A stretch of DNA of 64,000 bases from Arthrobacter_H rhombi (GTDB taxonomy: Bacteria > Actinomycetota > Actinomycetes > Actinomycetales > Micrococcaceae). The stretch covers positions 62,001 to 126,000 of the forward strand of contig NZ_BAAAIV010000015.1 of the NCBI RefSeq assembly GCF_039526245.1, read 5' to 3'. Below the pieces are notes generated by a model, which was not told the origin of the DNA, did no database searches, and was given only the letters and a program-made list of their open reading frames with translations. A program made the translations under genes and the position numbers. Below are positions 62,362-64,000 of this stretch, in pieces. The stretch's first letter is position 1. Every line of letters begins with the position of its first letter.

Positions 62362-63365
62362 GCGCGCTGACCTTTGGCAAGGCCCTGAACGCCGGCCTGC
62401 GCCATTCCATGGAAGCCGACCCGAAGGTCGTGCTGATGGGCGAGGACATCGGCAAGCTCGGTGGGGTCTTCCGGATCACCGACGGCCTGCAGAAGGACTT
62501 CGGCCAGCACCGGGTCATCGACACCCCGTTGGCGGAGTCCGGCATCGTGGGCACCGCGGTGGGCATGGCCTACCGCGGATTCCGCCCCGTAGTCGAAATC
62601 CAATTCGACGGCTTCGTCTACCCGGCCTTCGACCAGATCGTCAGCCAGGTCGCCAAGCTGCACTACCGCACCCACGGCCAGGTCTCGATGCCGCTGACCA
62701 TCCGCATCCCCTTCGGGGGCGGCATCGGTTCACCCGAGCACCACTCCGAATCCCCGGAGGCCTACTTCGCCCATACCGCAGGACTGCGGGTGGTCAGCCC
62801 GTCCACCCCGCAGGACGCCTACGTGATGATGCAGCAGGCGATCGCCTGTGATGACCCCGTGGTGTTCTTCGAACCCAAGCGCCGCTATCACGAGCGGGGC
62901 GAGGTCGACCTCGAAGCCGGAATGACGGGCCCGGACCTCGGCAGCGCCGTGATCCGCCGCGCCGGCACCGACGTTACCCTCGTGGCCTACGGGGCTCTGG
63001 TGAAGACGGCACTGGATGCGGCCACCGCAGCGGAAGACGAGGGGATCTCGATCGAGGTCATCGACCTGCGCTCGCTCTCCCCGGTGGACTACGCAACGCT
63101 CGAGGCGTCGGTGAAGCGCACCGGCCGCCTCGTGGTCACCCACGAGGCGGCGCAGACGCTGGGCCTGGGCGCCGAAATCGCCGCCAGCATCACCGAACGC
63201 TGCTTCTACCACCTCGAGCATGCCCCCGTACGGGTCACCGGATTCGACATCCCCTACCCGTTCTCGAAGCTCGAAATGCACCACCTGCCCGATCTGGACC
63301 GCATCCTCGACGGCGTGGACCGTGCGCTGGGTCGTCCCAACTCCCTCAGTTCCCTGGAAGGCTAG
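62358..63365 (+). CDS. 2-oxoacid dehydrogenase E1 component, beta subunit
   Basis: The 335-residue transketolase-like subunit shows VVLMGEDIGKLGGVFRITDGL, the TPP-activating Glu region PLAESGIVGTAVGMAYRG, HSESPEAYFAHTAGLRVVSP and VIDLRSLSPVDYATLEASVK. It forms the alpha2beta2 E1 with the preceding gene. A TAG stop is followed one base later by... the E2 start at 63366, directly adjacent. Confidence 0.93.
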   Translation: MSALTFGKALNAGLRHSMEADPKVVLMGEDIGKLGGVFRITDGLQKDFGQHRVIDTPLAESGIVGTAVGMAYRGFRPVVEIQFDGFVYPAFDQIVSQVAKLHYRTHGQVSMPLTIRIPFGGGIGSPEHHSESPEAYFAHTAGLRVVSPSTPQDAYVMMQQAIACDDPVVFFEPKRRYHERGEVDLEAGMTGPDLGSAVIRRAGTDVTLVAYGALVKTALDAATAAEDEGISIEVIDLRSLSPVDYATLEASVKRTGRLVVTHEAAQTLGLGAEIAASITERCFYHLEHAPVRVTGFDIPYPFSKLEMHHLPDLDRILDGVDRALGRPNSLSSLEG

Positions 63366-64000
63366 ATGAGTACCGTGTTGAAGGTTTTCAAACTCCCCGA
63401 CCTGGGCGAGGGGCTGACCGAATCAGAGATCGTCAGCTGGAAGGTCGCCGTCGGCGAGACCGTGAAGCTGAACCAGATCATCGCCGAGGTGGAGACCGCC
63501 AAGGCAGTGGTCGAGCTGCCCAGCCCCTACTCAGGCGTGATCACCGAACTCCACGAGGCGCCCGGTGCCGTGGTGGAGGTCGGCAACCCCATCGTTTCCT
63601 TTGACGTCGTCGGCGAGGCGGGAACCGACGACGACGCTCCCGCCGGTTCCGCAGCCCATGCCGAACCGGCAGCTGCCCGGCGTGAGGCCACCCTGGTGGG
63701 CTACGGCGCTGCGGTGGAGACCGGCAAGCGCCCGGCCCGCAAGACGCGTGCCCACGCCATGGCCTCGGCGCCAACGACGGCCCCGGTTCCCAGCACCCCG
63801 GCCCCGCTGGAAACCCCTGCAGGGCGCCCGGCGGCCGAGCGGCCCCGGTCCACCCCACCGGTGCGCAAATTTGCCCGCGACGCCGGGGTGGATCTGGAAC
63901 AGGTAGCCGGCACCGGCCCGTATGGACTCATCACCCGTGACGACGTGATCGCCGCCCAGGGTGCCCCGGCATCGCCGGCAGTGCTGGCCGAGTCGCTGGC
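63366..64000 (+). CDS. dihydrolipoamide acyltransferase E2 (partial, cut by window end)
   Basis: Only the first 211 codons are in the window. Residues 1-80 are a lipoyl domain (KLPDLGEGLTESEIVSWKVA; lipoyl Lys46 in EVETAKAVVELP), followed by an Ala/Pro-rich linker and a peripheral subunit-binding domain (about 160-200; VRKFARDAGVDLEQVAGTGP, YGLITRDDVI). The catalytic domain lies beyond 64000. ATG 63366 directly follows the E1 beta stop. Confidence 0.93.
   Translation, partial: MSTVLKVFKLPDLGEGLTESEIVSWKVAVGETVKLNQIIAEVETAKAVVELPSPYSGVITELHEAPGAVVEVGNPIVSFDVVGEAGTDDDAPAGSAAHAEPAAARREATLVGYGAAVETGKRPARKTRAHAMASAPTTAPVPSTPAPLETPAGRPAAERPRSTPPVRKFARDAGVDLEQVAGTGPYGLITRDDVIAAQGAPASPAVLAESL

Overview
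The window is a 64-kb stretch of a high-GC Gram-positive chromosome. Sampled coding lines run near 70% GC, genes overlap by ATGA or GTGA, GTG starts are common, and many promoters are leaderless (TANNNT followed by 6-8 nt and the start codon). Gene content (SAM-IV riboswitch, HutF-type histidine pathway, YtrA-type GntR, EthR-type TetR, Holin-X/DUF3618 protein, alpha2 GlyRS) fits an actinobacterium of the Micrococcales, most likely Micrococcaceae. One 28-base run of N (47145-47172) is an assembly gap that cuts a tRNA-Met gene.

Layout. 1-5.4 kb: a lower-GC accessory block with 3-hydroxybenzoate 4-monooxygenase (mobA), an AraC/XylS regulator and a Tat-exported MBL-fold lipoprotein; mobA and the MBL gene have homologous control regions with paired 15-bp repeats at 21-bp spacing. 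5.8-15.7 kb: a complete histidine utilisation locus, hutD-hutH on the minus strand and hutR-hutU-permease-M20 amidohydrolase-hutF-hutI on the plus strand, around an IclR-type palindrome. 15.7-17.2 kb: a hipBA toxin-antitoxin pair. 17.4-20.7 kb: CPBP membrane protease, TetR plus GDSL esterase, VOC protein. 20.8-23.5 kb: SAM-IV riboswitch with metY-metX. 23.5-30.4 kb: hydrolases, a GntR-controlled membrane protein, an S4 protein, a YdcZ-type transporter, glyS and a GNAT protein. 30.5-34.4 kb: hydroxyacyl-CoA dehydrogenase and EthR-type TetR, divergent from a single 780-residue protein that fuses a Baeyer-Villiger-type monooxygenase to an alpha/beta hydrolase. 34.5-39.1 kb: dusB-dgt-dnaG. 39.1-41.9 kb: two identical tRNA-Asn genes flanking a lipase maturation factor and an SGNH hydrolase. 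41.9-48.9 kb: MFS exporter, Holin-X/DUF3618 fusion, CDP-alcohol phosphatidyltransferase, DMT transporter, two GT4 glycosyltransferases around tRNA-Met, and an M23 protein. 49-54.3 kb: rpsB-tsf and pyrH-frr-cdsA followed by a DivIVA-domain gene. 54.3-60.5 kb: two divergent Na+/solute symporter operons with a LytS/LytTR two-component system between them. 60.5-64 kb: an Lrp/AsnC regulator divergent from 2-oxoacid dehydrogenase E1alpha-E1beta-E2, the last cut by the window edge.

How the genes work together. Several units are small regulated catabolic modules: regulator plus enzyme(s) plus a palindromic or direct-repeat operator visible in the shared intergenic region. The most unusual is the monooxygenase-hydrolase fusion, which could turn a ketone into an ester and then cleave it within one polypeptide under an EthR-like switch. 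Second is the duplicated AraC-type control region that ties an intracellular aromatic hydroxylase to an exported hydrolase. In the hut operon an M20 amidohydrolase sits where an N-formylglutamate deformylase is needed to finish the HutF branch.
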